A stretch of 64,000 nt of DNA. Source: Apostichopus californicus (lineage: Eukaryota > Echinodermata > Holothuroidea > Aspidochirotida > Stichopodidae). The notes under the pieces were generated by a model. The model was given only the letters and a program-made list of their open reading frames with translations. It did not search any database and was not told the DNA's origin. Position numbers and translations under genes: made by a program. The stretch covers positions 1 through 64,000 of the forward strand of contig JAIPMN010000470.1 of assembly GCA_020650975.1 (NCBI GenBank), written 5' to 3'. Positions 26,998 through 37,577 of the stretch are shown here, one piece after another (positions within the stretch are counted from its first letter, which is position 1; every line of letters starts with the position of its first letter).

Positions 26998-27801
26998 AAC
27001 TTACAGTACTGTATATGATGAGGAACTTTAAAATCTGCTAATTACTAGGCCATTGTCTAGGCATCAATGGACTGTAGAAAGTTTTATACCAAATGATCCA
27101 ATGTGCTTCACAGGAACATACCGTATGACTAACTGTGCATATCACTTTATGAGTATATAATAATTAATAAATAATAATTTACAACATTTATATAGCACCT
27201 GATACAAAAGTTTCTAAGCGCTTAACAAAGGAACATAGAAACAAAGCAAACAGTCAAACAATAATATGAGAAAAAAGAAACGTTTTAAGCTGTCTTTTGA
27301 CAATTTCAAGTGCTGGGGAATCATGGACACAGATCGGGAGTTCATTCCAAAGGGCAGGTGCAGCAACAGAAAATGCACGATCGCCATAGCGAGTACTAGT
27401 TTGAGGACCAGGGGATCCATCCTCCCAATTGTAACTTTTGACCTTAGTCAGGTCTAAGGTTATAGCTTGCTATTATTGAACTAGCCTATGCCTAAATTTA
27501 CTGATTATATTAACTACCAGGCTATGCTAATTCACACAATAACTTACAGTATACGATGAACAATTTTAAAAACTGTTATTGTTAATTAGGCCTTTGTCTA
27601 GGCGTTCATGGACCGTGGAAAATCCATAACCAAATTATTTAATGTGCTCCACATGAACATACTGTACAGTATGACATACTGTGAATGTCATTTTATGATT
27701 AATACATAATAGTAGTCCATTCTCCCAATTCTTACTTTAGACCCAAGTGAGGTCCAAGGTTATGGCTTGCTATTACTGTCCTATTCCATGCCTAGTGTGT
27801 A
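26998..27801. repeat. Imperfect segmental duplication near nPKC exon 1
   Basis: Copy A (about 26998-27507) and copy B (27540-27801) share AACTTACAGTA, TTGTCTAGGC, AATGTGCT, CCAATT, AGGTCTAAGGTTAT / AGGTCCAAGGTTAT and GGCTTGCTATTA-like motifs in the same order. Copy A is longer because of an insertion at about 27160-27417. Confidence 0.8.
27160..27417 (-). mobile_element. SINE-like/MITE-like insertion into one copy of a duplication
   Basis: Present in copy A of the flanking duplication and missing from copy B, which acts as an empty site. It begins with AATAATAATTTACAACATTT and TATAGCACCTGATAC. In reverse complement this is the GTGCTATATAAATGTT then ATTATT type of 3' end seen in many invertebrate SINEs. 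The interior (GAGTTCATTCCAAAGGGCAG and the following 40 bp) is a motif I recall from common repeats of marine invertebrates. Family and exact ends are not settled, and no target duplication could be fixed because both edges are AT-rich. Confidence 0.6.
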
Positions 27802-27975
27802 CCATAAACATTAATCGGATAACAATAGGCCTAACGTACGTTACGCAAAGCCTAGTAGTAGTTCTAGTAGTACTAGTAGCCTAATTGTTTTATTATCAAT
27901 TTAACTATAACAATATTTCAAGGTTGGAATATGGAATATTAAAACATGCCTAAAAAATTAAGCATAACTACATAC

Positions 27976-28341
27976 CCAAATATCACAGACACTGTTTTTT
28001 GGATCAGTATTTTTCTTTGTTTTTTGCAACAAATCTTCAAGAGGGACTGTGCAGTTTGCGACAAAAACTGCTGATGTTACTTTAGAATTGTGGTAGACTG
28101 TCAAGTTGAGATTTTCACCATTATGCACCTTCCAGTTGAATTTTTCATTCCATGACGGATTAAGACTTTTAGCCTTTGTAGTTGTTTTTCCGATGTATTC
28201 ATCATCAACAGTTATTGTTATATATGGATCCAATTTGAAGCTTTGCAGCTTGTTTGAAGTGTGGCGAGTGGCATATTCAGTCGGCTTGAGATCAGCGGCC
28301 TCACACACTTTTAGCTTTATCTGGCCTGTAAAAACCACCAT
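27976..28341 (-). CDS. PRKCE/PRKCH-like: Novel-type protein kinase C (epsilon/eta-like), coding exon 1: N-terminal C2 domain
   Basis: Codes residues 1-122 of a diacylglycerol-responsive serine/threonine kinase. The protein starts MVVFTGQIKLKVCEA and contains LKPT, RH, LDPYI, VDDEYIG, TTKAKSLNP and FVANCT. All of these line up in order with the C2 domain at the very N-terminus of human PKC epsilon, and less closely eta. In novel PKCs this C2 domain does not bind calcium and serves in lipid and protein docking at membranes. The ATG matches the family start (MVVF in epsilon). The exon ends after the W of CDIW at a GTATGT donor. Reading on in frame would add only VCSYA before a stop, so splicing is needed. 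It joins in phase 0 to the exon at 15552-15612. Invertebrates often have one gene standing for both epsilon and eta, so I do not assign a single vertebrate name. Confidence 0.93.
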
Positions 28342-31300
28342 TTTCCTGGCTTTTCAACGAAATATCTCCCAAATCGAAAATATCCCAGACATCATAAAAA
28401 CGGACACATTTTCCGCAGATGAAAAACAACCACGATATCAGAAAAGCTCTTCATTTCTCACTGAATTTCCAAATAGAGCTAACACACATATCGCAGTAGG
28501 GAAGGGCATGTCAAAATTCCTGTAAATGTAATGGAAGATTACATTTGAGTTGAACACATCAGCTGTGCGATGAATATGATGTGTTGTGTATGTATACATA
28601 TACTACTATGCCTTGTTGTTTGAATGCAAAAGTGCCATCCCACGGAGATATGCGTTTCATAGACTTACCAACAATCAATTCTCCCAACCCTGTTGTAATA
28701 TGTCAGCCATTTGTATACGGAAGTAAAAATTTCGGAGAATTCTGCTGGTTAATCGATAATCATAAAGTTTATCAGTAAAGGGAAGTAAGCAATAAGAAGA
28801 TATCGCCGAGACCCTCCGTACGTCAACGGTCAGTATACAATAAACTGGCTCAACGGAAAACGATAAAGGTTTGCCGGTGAAACATGTGAAGAAAAAAATG
28901 TGGGTATTTCACTGACTGCCAGTAAAATCTCATACAAACAGTATATCGTTCTTAATTGAAAAATGGCAGTTTGAAGATTATATAAATCTGGGCAATATGA
29001 ACACTTCTGTAGTCACGAATATTGATCAGGGTGAATGATCTCTTTGTGTGATCATAGCGTAGATTCTTCATAAGAACTTTTCTCTTATATTTTGGTGTAG
29101 TGGTTTGTTCAGTCCATTATAGCTGTGACACATGGTTTGTATTTATAACTGCTGTAATTCACTTCGAAGTCCATTTTTTCTTTCTCTTATCTAACATCAG
29201 TGGAGTAGCCCCTGCCACGCCCCCGCTAAAGATACTAACAATATTTATCTGCCACTCCCGTCTCCCCGTGCAAAGTCAGGATTATTTTCTTTTGGAAAAT
29301 AGAGGCGAGTAGTAGTACTCAGCTCCCTGGCCTTCCCGCTAGTAAAGTATTAGCCCCCACCCCAAGAGAAGACTAGGTATGCCCCTGTAGGCCGATTAAC
29401 GTCATTTGCTGGAACATATCGTCAACTGCATTTAATCAATTCGGATTTGTTAGTTAAAGGCAAATAAAACTAACGTTCAGTTCAATTACCAGGAATGATT
29501 ATGTTCACACTGCTGGGATTGTGCATGTGGTGGTCATAAACATGGAACATGTTACACAATAAAAGAAACCACCTCAACTAGTTGATCACAGTCTTATATG
29601 TGAAATTGTCTTCTAATTCTCCACGTCCCTCCCGTGCACCGACCCCCTCTAGCGTTCAGCCGTCATCCACATCAGCCTTGGCTTGAGGATCGCCACATAC
29701 GGCTAAATTAAGCGGGAAAGCACACACTAATGGGGAGGGGGGGGTAAGTATAGAGCAAAGAAGCACTTATCACGCCATTCGTTTGTGTATTTCGTGTCAT
29801 TACTTTTTCTGGTTAGTCTTGCTTTGTCATTTATTCACTTTCGATAGTCGATACACACTAAGAACACTATGAAAGAGTTGCAAAATCACAATTGTGCGAT
29901 TGTGTGCATGTGGACTTGTGCAGTAAAATGGCGTACGCAACGGTCACTTCTAATGAATAGTGACTCTACTCTTGTACTAGATATCCTTGGTGCAGCAAGA
30001 AACTCACAGAAATTGTATTAATTTTCTGTGAGAAAACCTCAATACTCGCAATGATAATGATGGGATCCCTTCGAGTGCTTCCAGGATAGACCATTTCACG
30101 TATAGGGGTGAAATGATGCTGACTCGAACCAGAAAAAAAAAGTAGCATACGTTTTTCCAGCCGGAAATATGAAGGTGGACGTGGAAAGGAAGTATCAATT
30201 CGGCGTATTACACACTTTTAATATCAAAGAGAACTTCCAATGGAAGTAAATGTACCTGCGGAAGAACAAAAAGTTGTATTTGTGTTAGATGTCTGAAAAG
30301 AAAGGGAAGGTCTTCCGTCAAAGTTGCATTTTGCAATATGATGCAACCTAATGTCATTCTGACCAAACCGTGTTATATTTAATTTTATAGTCATTTAAAA
30401 GATCTGTGTGGTCACATGCAGCCATGAGTATATTGCAAACAAAATTTACTTTGTTATTTTGTTTCATTAAAACTCGTTTCACGTGCTTTATTTGTTCATT
30501 TCTGGTCCGACATCTTTGGATAAAATATTAAATTGAGATTATCGTACGTATTTATATTTTCTTCAGTTGCCTGGTATATTTCCTTCAACAATTAATTAAT
30601 CATGGTGCCCGCGTGATTCGGTACTAAACTTAATTCTAAATTCAGTTTTAACTTCTTCTTTTTTCACGAGCAACTCGTCACACTTATAGCTACATTTAGT
30701 TTTGGTGTTTTTGTATGTTGTTTTGTTCTTTAAAATTTATAAATAATTTACCAGTAATTTCCGTTCTGAATTTACTTTAAATCAAACATGAATGAGGGGA
30801 ACATCAGTTGACCAAAACTCTCATTTCACTTTTCCCAACAGACAGGCCAGACTGCTAGATATTGCACTTTGATGCCTTTCCTAGTTCTATATTAGTCTGT
30901 TTCCGACGGTGTCTTCGAGAACCAGATTGGGGACCAGAGCAGGGACAATAACCTCAACATTTTATTTATGTTCTAGCCTATATCATAAAATCGGAATACA
31001 TTGTTAATTCTTCATGCCCATATTTCCCCGCCCCCCCCCCTCCTACATCGACCCCTGGCCTGGCTTGTAGCCAGGAATTTTAAATTCTTGGAACCAACAC
31101 TTTAGAGCCTGGAGGGACACCGTATACTTGTGTCATGAGATAAAAGCAAACTTGTTGTGCACATTATGGTGGTACAGATGGGGAGGGAGCCCGTAGTTTG
31201 CCCTGGGGGTTATTTCCCTGACTTACCCCTATCGTCAGGGTTGTGTATATACAACATTCAGCTATGCTCTACTGTAATGCTGAATGTGTCAGTGTAATAT

Positions 31301-32445
31301 ACGGTTCAGTGAACTTATAGAAATTTTGGTATATGCATGCCGCTATAGCTACCCCTCACTGCATATAGCTGGAACTTTACCATTCATAGCACCTTTAGTT
31401 TTTTATTTTCATGACATGGCCACCTATATTTTAGCAAGCCTCTCCATTCCAAGCCTCTCAGATCCTACGCTAATCTTTAAAGTCAGAAGATATTGAGATC
31501 TTAAATTGGTTGAATGTGACCCGTTTCGTACTATATGCATTTCGTTTCATCCATACAGTCAACATCCATATACCACGACGGAGAAAACATAAATATTCGG
31601 AATTTTCCCTCTTTTTGGCATATTTCCTAAGAGAACTTGATTCTAACGGGTTGATATCGACTCCATATGGGGTACGCCCTTAATAATTAGTGTACCCTAA
31701 ACAAGCATTGAAGGTTTTCAAATGAGTAATTAACGAATTTGATTCAACTGTCAACAATTTTCTCTCCCAAATACTTTAATGATACATTAGGAGAAATCAA
31801 ATGAAAAGGCCACATGTTTTGAACTTATTCTTCGAAGTGCTTCAATTAACTTCATTATGATCGTTATGACATGAATTGTTAATTGTGGTTCCGCCTTTTT
31901 GTTATAATGTGTTTCCTCTTAAAATTAAGTTTCTATGTCAATGATATTTCATATTCTGAGGGTTTGGGGAAGATAAGCTACTTCTAACTAAGTGAACCTG
32001 TATCACGTAGATTTGAATTTTTTCTTGTGATATTTTATAAAAGCATCTTGCAACAGCAGAAGGGAGGATGTCATCAGGTCAATTCAGTTGAGAAAGTGTT
32101 TTTTTTTTTAATATTCTCAATCATTTATCCACAGAAGAAAAGAATATTTATACAGAAAAGATACTCTTTTTTATGAAATTCTAAATTAGGGCAAGTTCTA
32201 AGTAAGGGGCAAGATATTGAGATGGGGGTTCAACTAGCGGTGTGAAATATGTACTCTTGAATATAAATTTTTACATTGTTTGTGACCAGAAATCCTTTTA
32301 AATGAATGGTTTCCATTACAGAGTTGAAACCACGGATATATACTTGCTCTGAGAAGACTCGGAGCCGTATCCACATGTATTGTTAATTTATGTGGCCGTA
32401 TCTTAATTTAGCTCTGCGCCGACAAGAAAAAGATGGCGCTAGAAC

Positions 32446-32557
32446 AATATCATATCCAGAGCCGTATTATGTCTATATACGGCTCTGATCATATGTAGAG
32501 TTCCTTTATAAAGAAACTAATCATATCCAGCGCCGTATATTCGGCTCTGATCATATC
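32446..32557. repeat. Two tandem hairpins with GAGCCGTAT / ATACGGCTC stems
   Basis: CAGAGCCGTAT at 32457-32467 pairs with ATACGGCTCTG at 32477-32487. A second, compact version (CCAGCGCCGTATATTCGGCT) follows at about 32526-32545. Both are framed by CATATCC on the left and GATCATAT on the right. Single copies of the stem motif recur at about 32370 and 33585. Confidence 0.7.
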
Positions 32558-35500
32558 AAAATAATTTAACTGACAATGCTCTCCAATATTTTAGAAACTA
32601 AAGACAGATGTTCGTTTTTTCGGGTAGGGGGGGGGGGGTAGGAGGTGTTAATACATCGGGGAAACATGAATATTATGAAAAAAGACAAAAAAATATAGAT
32701 GTCGTCGAGGTTGGGAGGTAGGTTCACGTGTGTATAGCCAGAAATTATTCTTTGCCTTCATTGATTACAGAATGCATGGAAGAAGACATACATGATTTGG
32801 AAGTAGTCGGAAGTCTTTCCGGACTTTTATTGTGTTATAATATATTGCAGTAGTTAGAAGTCATGAGTTGCTTTTGTATAAACACCGTCTAACGATTGAA
32901 AAGGAAGCCAAATTAATTACGAGGATAAGGTTTGGTGTTTGCATCCTGTTTGTGAAAATCGCACAGGCTCCAAACATATTGAAAATTTGGGTTTATTTCA
33001 TTCAGTTGCATCCGGGTTCCAGTCGATACTCCCCCACCCCGACCTCATAGGTTTAGTTTAGCCTCAATCAAGAGGGAGCAGTAGACCAAGGACTCTATCA
33101 AACTAAATAAAGAGAGACACCTTAAAATCGAGCTTATTTAAATTCTTCATTTACCTACAACATTCACCAGGTTTCGACACCACAACGGACAATGATTATC
33201 CCATTCATATACGTAACTTTGGAACTTTAAACTTAAAACTCTTCCACAGAACATCCTTGCCTTTTGAAATGTAAGGATTGCAAGCACCTTGCGTTTAGAT
33301 CTCATTGTAGACATAATTCACAATATGCCTCAGAATACACTCTATGGTGTCTAAAGTTTCTTTTCTGTGGGGAAGGGGAGGGGCTTACCCCCGGATCGCA
33401 CTCGTCACAGATTCTAACGAGAACATGGACCTATACTCAAATAAATTGAGGATGGACTTTCAAGAAAATTCATTTTATGTGACGATGGGGTGGGGGGGGG
33501 GGGAGGTATGCTTTCCGAATTTTTTACTTCACCGGTGGTAAATTAAGAGTTTCATGCTCTGTCTTCCCCATGGTGTTGGATATATACGGCTCTGATACAA
33601 CCCAAAGATTCTCTCGTGTTGTCTGACACGATTGCTGACTGCCTGGCCGTTTTGATATACCGAAGTTTGGTAACAAACTAATCTTGTGTTGCGTAATCTA
33701 TCAACTAATTTCTGGCTGTCGCAGTGATACTGCAAGAAATCCCAGAGGTTTCTGACAGTGAGAGCTCCGAAATATTCACGTCGAACATAAATGACGAGAG
33801 TCAAATCATGATATTGTAGACCGGTATCATGATTCGTGCCATAACCAAACGGAGGTTAGTGTCTTCCTCAAGCCAATTGTAACGGCCGTTCCAGTCAAAG
33901 CCTATGTTAAACAAGGCTACTACCACACATAAGCCAACTTAAGCCTACACTAAGGTAATAGTAATACCATAGCCCACTAGTACTAGTAGTAACACTTAAA
34001 CAGTAAAACCAGTTTTCAGTATTAGAACTACCATAGCCTATCCACCTTGACCACTTAAACTAGGATATACTAATACTGAGATGGGAAAGTTAGACATTAA
34101 AACCGTGGCATATATTTTAAATAAACTAATTTGTGTAAGCTGCACAGGTATGCTATGCCTACTAGTATAGTCAGTATTGCTAATTTCGGAACACTGACAA
34201 TTTCGGACACCCCTATGAAATGCACGATTTCACCATGACAACCTACAGGAAGAGCCAAATTTCACCAAAAAGTACGAAATGACCCGTGTGCAAGTGAATA
34301 CTTACATATTTGTCAATAAAATGACGGAGATCTATGAAGTCTGTTATAATTACTGAAAGAGCAACTGCGCCACCAATTTTATCACCAGCGCCACACTGTG
34401 GGACCGAGTGTCCGAACTTCGCAATACTCTAGCAAAGAAATACCAGTTCCACAATCACGAAGAATCTTCTTGGAATACAACGTGAAAACAGTTTTCAGGA
34501 AAGAAAGTTTGGCCGTGTATCGTAATATAACACACTTTTCCCACCATATCAAGTATATTTTCAGGTGATTTATACCAGAAGATATAGTTTTGGGGTGTTT
34601 TAAGGCTTAGGTGTCCGAACTTCGAAGTGTCCATGCTACTACTGTCACTGTTACAGAGCTGCTTTCCACTTCTCATTATACATTACAGTACAAGCTAAAT
34701 GGTCAGCATTAACATACCTCTATTACTGTCTGTAGCTGAAAGCTAGGTTCCATTAAAGTTTGCCATATTTTCTTACATTAAAATTATTAAAATTAAGTGA
34801 TAGGTGTTAAAAAAAATTCTGGTGTTAAAAAATATCTGTTTCAATTATTGGGTCACAGAGACCAACCAGGGTTGCCCAGCAATTAGCCAAAATCTCTGTG
34901 GGAAAAAATGCTTACATTTGACCAAAACAACTTGTAATCTATTGACCAAATGTGAGTTAACAATATTGATACATGATGTCACTAAGCATTGCCATTTTAT
35001 TATTTGCTTAAATTTCTCTAAACTGCTTACTTGATTTATACTGCATTTGTCCACTTATTCTACTTAATTGGACTTCCATCATCTTCTACAATAATTCTTA
35101 TAGCAAATCATAGCTTCACGGAAGCATAAAGTTTGACTTATTCCGCATCTTTTATGACCTTAAAGTAGCTGGTGAGCTTTCCAAGCTAGATTGAACTTTT
35201 CTCCACATTGACTCAACTTGCTTTCATGATCTGATCAAAGTCAATGAAATTATTTCTATTCATCCATAAGGTCACAATTATCCAATAAAAATAACCCTTA
35301 CCATTTTTATAATCAGAATGTCAGCTTCTCGATACATTTGCTGTGAATGTGTGGTAGGTAGGTATAGGACATGCTAAATATAAATGATTTGTGGTTTCTT
35401 TAAAACGCAATATACAGTCTCAACATTTTAAACATCTGTGATAACATCCATACAAGCACGATGATAACATCCAACAAGCACATGAAATAGTTCTATTTTT

Positions 35501-35704
35501 GTGAATTTGAAAAATTTTGCTGCAAGAACAACAATCTACTTTAAATATTAGTATATTTTGAGCTGTACCATTGTATACTTTATCCATAGCTCTTTATGCC
35601 TTGTCGTCATCACTTGCTAATCAAAATACAAGCAGAAAGATGTATTTAAGAAAGTAAACACTGGAAAGTACATTCATTTAAATTAGAACACTGCAAATAG
35701 TTAT

Positions 35705-35757
35705 CTCAACAATAAAAAATATGAAAAAAATAAAAAAAATAAAAAAAATAAAAATAG
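35705..35757. repeat. (AAAAAAAT)n-like A-rich microsatellite
   Basis: A run of AAAAAAAT/AAATAAAA units ending about 120 bp before the ISCA2 start codon. Confidence 0.75.
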
Positions 35758-35880
35758 AGAAGGAAAGAATGAGTCTCCATCGAGGGTCAGAACTTGACAC
35801 AAGGTTGTTAAAGAAGAGGCAGCAGCATTCCCACCGGGGCAGAATAATATATGGAAAGTGAATGAGTTAAATCAGTTTCT

Positions 35881-35903
35881 ATGCAGATCCTATTATACAG
35901 AAC
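35881..35903 (+). CDS. ISCA2: ISCA2, coding exon 1 (mitochondrial presequence start)
   Basis: A 23-nt exon reading MQILLYR plus two bases, then a GTAAGG donor. It joins in phase to an acceptor (TTTTCATTAG) at 35991, leaving an 88-nt intron with a T-rich tract, and gives a short hydrophobic and basic N-terminus as expected for mitochondrial import. There is an in-frame stop six codons upstream (35863-35865). The whole model is then 459 nt, 152 aa, against 154 aa in human. An alternative is a distant first exon spliced to the CATCAG acceptor ending at 36019. Overlapping open frames from 35858 run through the proposed intron and are less likely. Confidence 0.6.
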
Positions 35904-35991
35904 GTAAGGAATCAAAATTAGCCACAGTATGTACAGTAGAACCTATGGTTGCAATTGTGAGTCATTTTCGTTTTTGTTATATTTTCATTAG

Positions 35992-36133
35992 TGTTGCTAT
36001 CTTGCCGACCATTCATCAGGCATCCAAGAGATTGATTCCATATGTAGCTGCTTCAACAGACAGCAAGCCAAGTGTTGCAGACGAACCAGTTAGTGCAAAT
36101 CAAGACATCCTTCTAACGGACAGCTGTGTGAAG
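35992..36133 (+). CDS. ISCA2: ISCA2, coding exon 2
   Basis: Codes residues 8-55: a basic, serine-rich presequence region (ASKRLIPYVAAS), then ILLTDSCVK, which opens the mature A-type domain and matches human ISCA2 IRLTDSCVQ. It ends at AAG followed by a GTAAATG donor. The start depends on choosing the TTTTCATTAG acceptor. The 3' part is secure. Confidence 0.82.
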
Positions 36134-36587
36134 GTAAATGTAACTGGAGATTGTATTGGCTTTGCCTTTCATAGGTTATCTTTTATTTAAGTGATTAAGA
36201 TCAAGTGATTAAGATCAAGATTAAGTAATGAGCGCTTTGAAGTAAAACTGCTTGCCCCTCATGCCAAGCACCCATGATGATTTAAGATGCTGTAACCTGC
36301 ATACAATGGAGTAATATCTTCCAAAAAGGTAGTGCTTCTTTTATTTTGCAAGTTTTGTGCTTCTTGAAGTAGTGATTTATGTCTGTGCTTCTTCTGAAAA
36401 TTATTGTCCAAATGATAAGACATTGACACAAATACTATACTCGGTGAGTCCAGTTGGTGGTTATCACACCTTCCTGGTAAACCAAACAAGCTCATGCAGA
36501 TAGTATAAGTAAAACTCACAACAAATATGATGAAATAATTGATTTTCAACCTGATATACCTATATTTATATGTTACTTATTTTACAG

Positions 36588-36706
36588 AGACTGAAAGATG
36601 TAGCAGGGACGAGTGGTACTTTTCTGCGGATTACAGTGGAAGGGGGTGGCTGCTCTGGTTTCCAGTACAAATTTGACCTGGATGAAAAGATGAATGAGGA
36701 AGACAG
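36588..36706 (+). CDS. ISCA2: ISCA2, coding exon 3 (first conserved cysteine)
   Basis: Starts after TTTTACAG and reads [20 protein letters not shown] onward, with [11 protein letters not shown] at residues 74-84. This is the hallmark of A-type iron-sulfur carriers and contains the first cluster ligand, Cys77. Human ISCA2 has [15 protein letters not shown] here. It ends AG|GTTGGT in phase 2. Confidence 0.96.
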
Positions 36707-37402
36707 GTTGGTTTCTGAAAAAGGAAAAGATTATTGAACATTCTAAACGCTAGTTTATCACATGATGCATCATCATACATGACTGTGTTACTCAGCGTGT
36801 CCTGTACAGTAACATGCTTTAGACGTTTGAACCTGTTCCAATTCCTTCTGAACAATAGGTCAAAGGTTATCTTAAGAAGGTATGTCTTCTTTCCCAAGGA
36901 TATTCCTTCTTTGTTTTAATAGCCATATCTGTGCTTGTTAATGGCACTGAACAACATGTTCACTGCTCCACACTTCCCTGTCGGTAAAACAAATTGTGGT
37001 AACCAGAAAAAGACTAACAAAGATAACCAGGTTTCTGTAGACATGCTAGAGTGACAGTGACTGTAAGGAAACAACTTGACAAATTAATAATCATAACATA
37101 ACTACAAAATATTGAATGTCCCATTAAATGCAGCAATGTTACTTGTCCCCTTATTTGGAATTGTGTTGTAAATGATAAATGTATCCTACAGATAAAGAAA
37201 ACCATTGTGTATGAATGGAATGTACACTTTTGTTGAAGACAGAAAAGACAAAGAAATGAATGAATGAGAAACATTTGCAAGTTAAATGAGCTCAATCTGA
37301 CTTTCATTCTGGATTTGTCAGGTGATAGTACACTGGCTTTAGGAGAAGTGATGAATGGTCGTTGTCGCTATAATTATTCTTCTTCCTTTAATTTTTCAAC
37401 AG

Positions 37403-37577
37403 AGTTTTTGAGAAAGAAGGTGCGAAGATTGTTATTGACGAAATATCGTTAGATTTCATCAAAGGCTCAACCATAGACTATCATACAGAGCTGATAAGGG
37501 CAGCCTTTCGCATCATCAACAACCCTAAAGCAGAGAATGGGTGTTCCTGCGGGGCTTCATTTGCATTCAAGTTATGA
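37403..37577 (+). CDS. ISCA2: ISCA2, coding exon 4 (C-x-C ligands, stop)
   Basis: ISCA2 is a mitochondrial matrix protein that works with ISCA1 and IBA57 to make [4Fe-4S] clusters for enzymes such as aconitase and lipoyl synthase. This exon begins after TTTTTCAACAG, completes the split arginine codon, and ends with [12 protein letters not shown] and TGA. Ligands Cys142 and Cys144 sit 64 residues after Cys77, the exact C-x64-C-x-C spacing of human ISCA2 (79, 144, 146). [17 protein letters not shown] matches LIRSSFQVLNNPQAQQG. All three ligands are intact, so the gene looks functional. The 3' UTR follows, with candidate AATAAA signals at 38827, near 38885 and at 39067. Confidence 0.97.

Larger units (their letters stand above)
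15613..27975 (-). other. Intron 1 of the nPKC gene (12.4 kb)
   Basis: Noncoding DNA between the two C2 exons, GT-AG on the minus strand. It holds a 53-bp tandem repeat (19386-19649), a C-rich 36-bp minisatellite (20903-21118), a 91-bp tandem repeat (25123-25487) and an imperfect duplication (26998-27801) of which one copy is interrupted by a mobile element. Open frames inside it, the longest about 140 codons at 16769-17191 on the minus strand, have no recognisable domain and fit chance in AT-rich DNA. Confidence 0.8.
28342..35880. other. Intergenic region between divergent nPKC and ISCA2 genes
   Basis: About 7.5 kb with no recognised gene. It should hold the nPKC promoter and 5' UTR at its left side and the ISCA2 promoter at its right. 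Noted content: a decayed CAGTGG-type element near 29200-29400, a pair of GAGCCGTAT hairpins (32446-32557), G-runs and an A-rich microsatellite next to ISCA2. Short ATG frames with good context (29929, 32432 and minus strand 33571) stop within about 9-18 codons. Confidence 0.6.

Noticed and set aside
28106-28525. Plus-strand frame of 139 codons
   Set aside because: Antisense shadow of nPKC exon 1, which has clear homology on the minus strand.
33529-33804. Minus-strand frame of 91 codons and a separate ATG at 33571 in strong context (CACCATGG)
   Set aside because: The frame has no known domain. The strong ATG opens only 15 codons, and its GTGAAG donor leads to no visible second exon.
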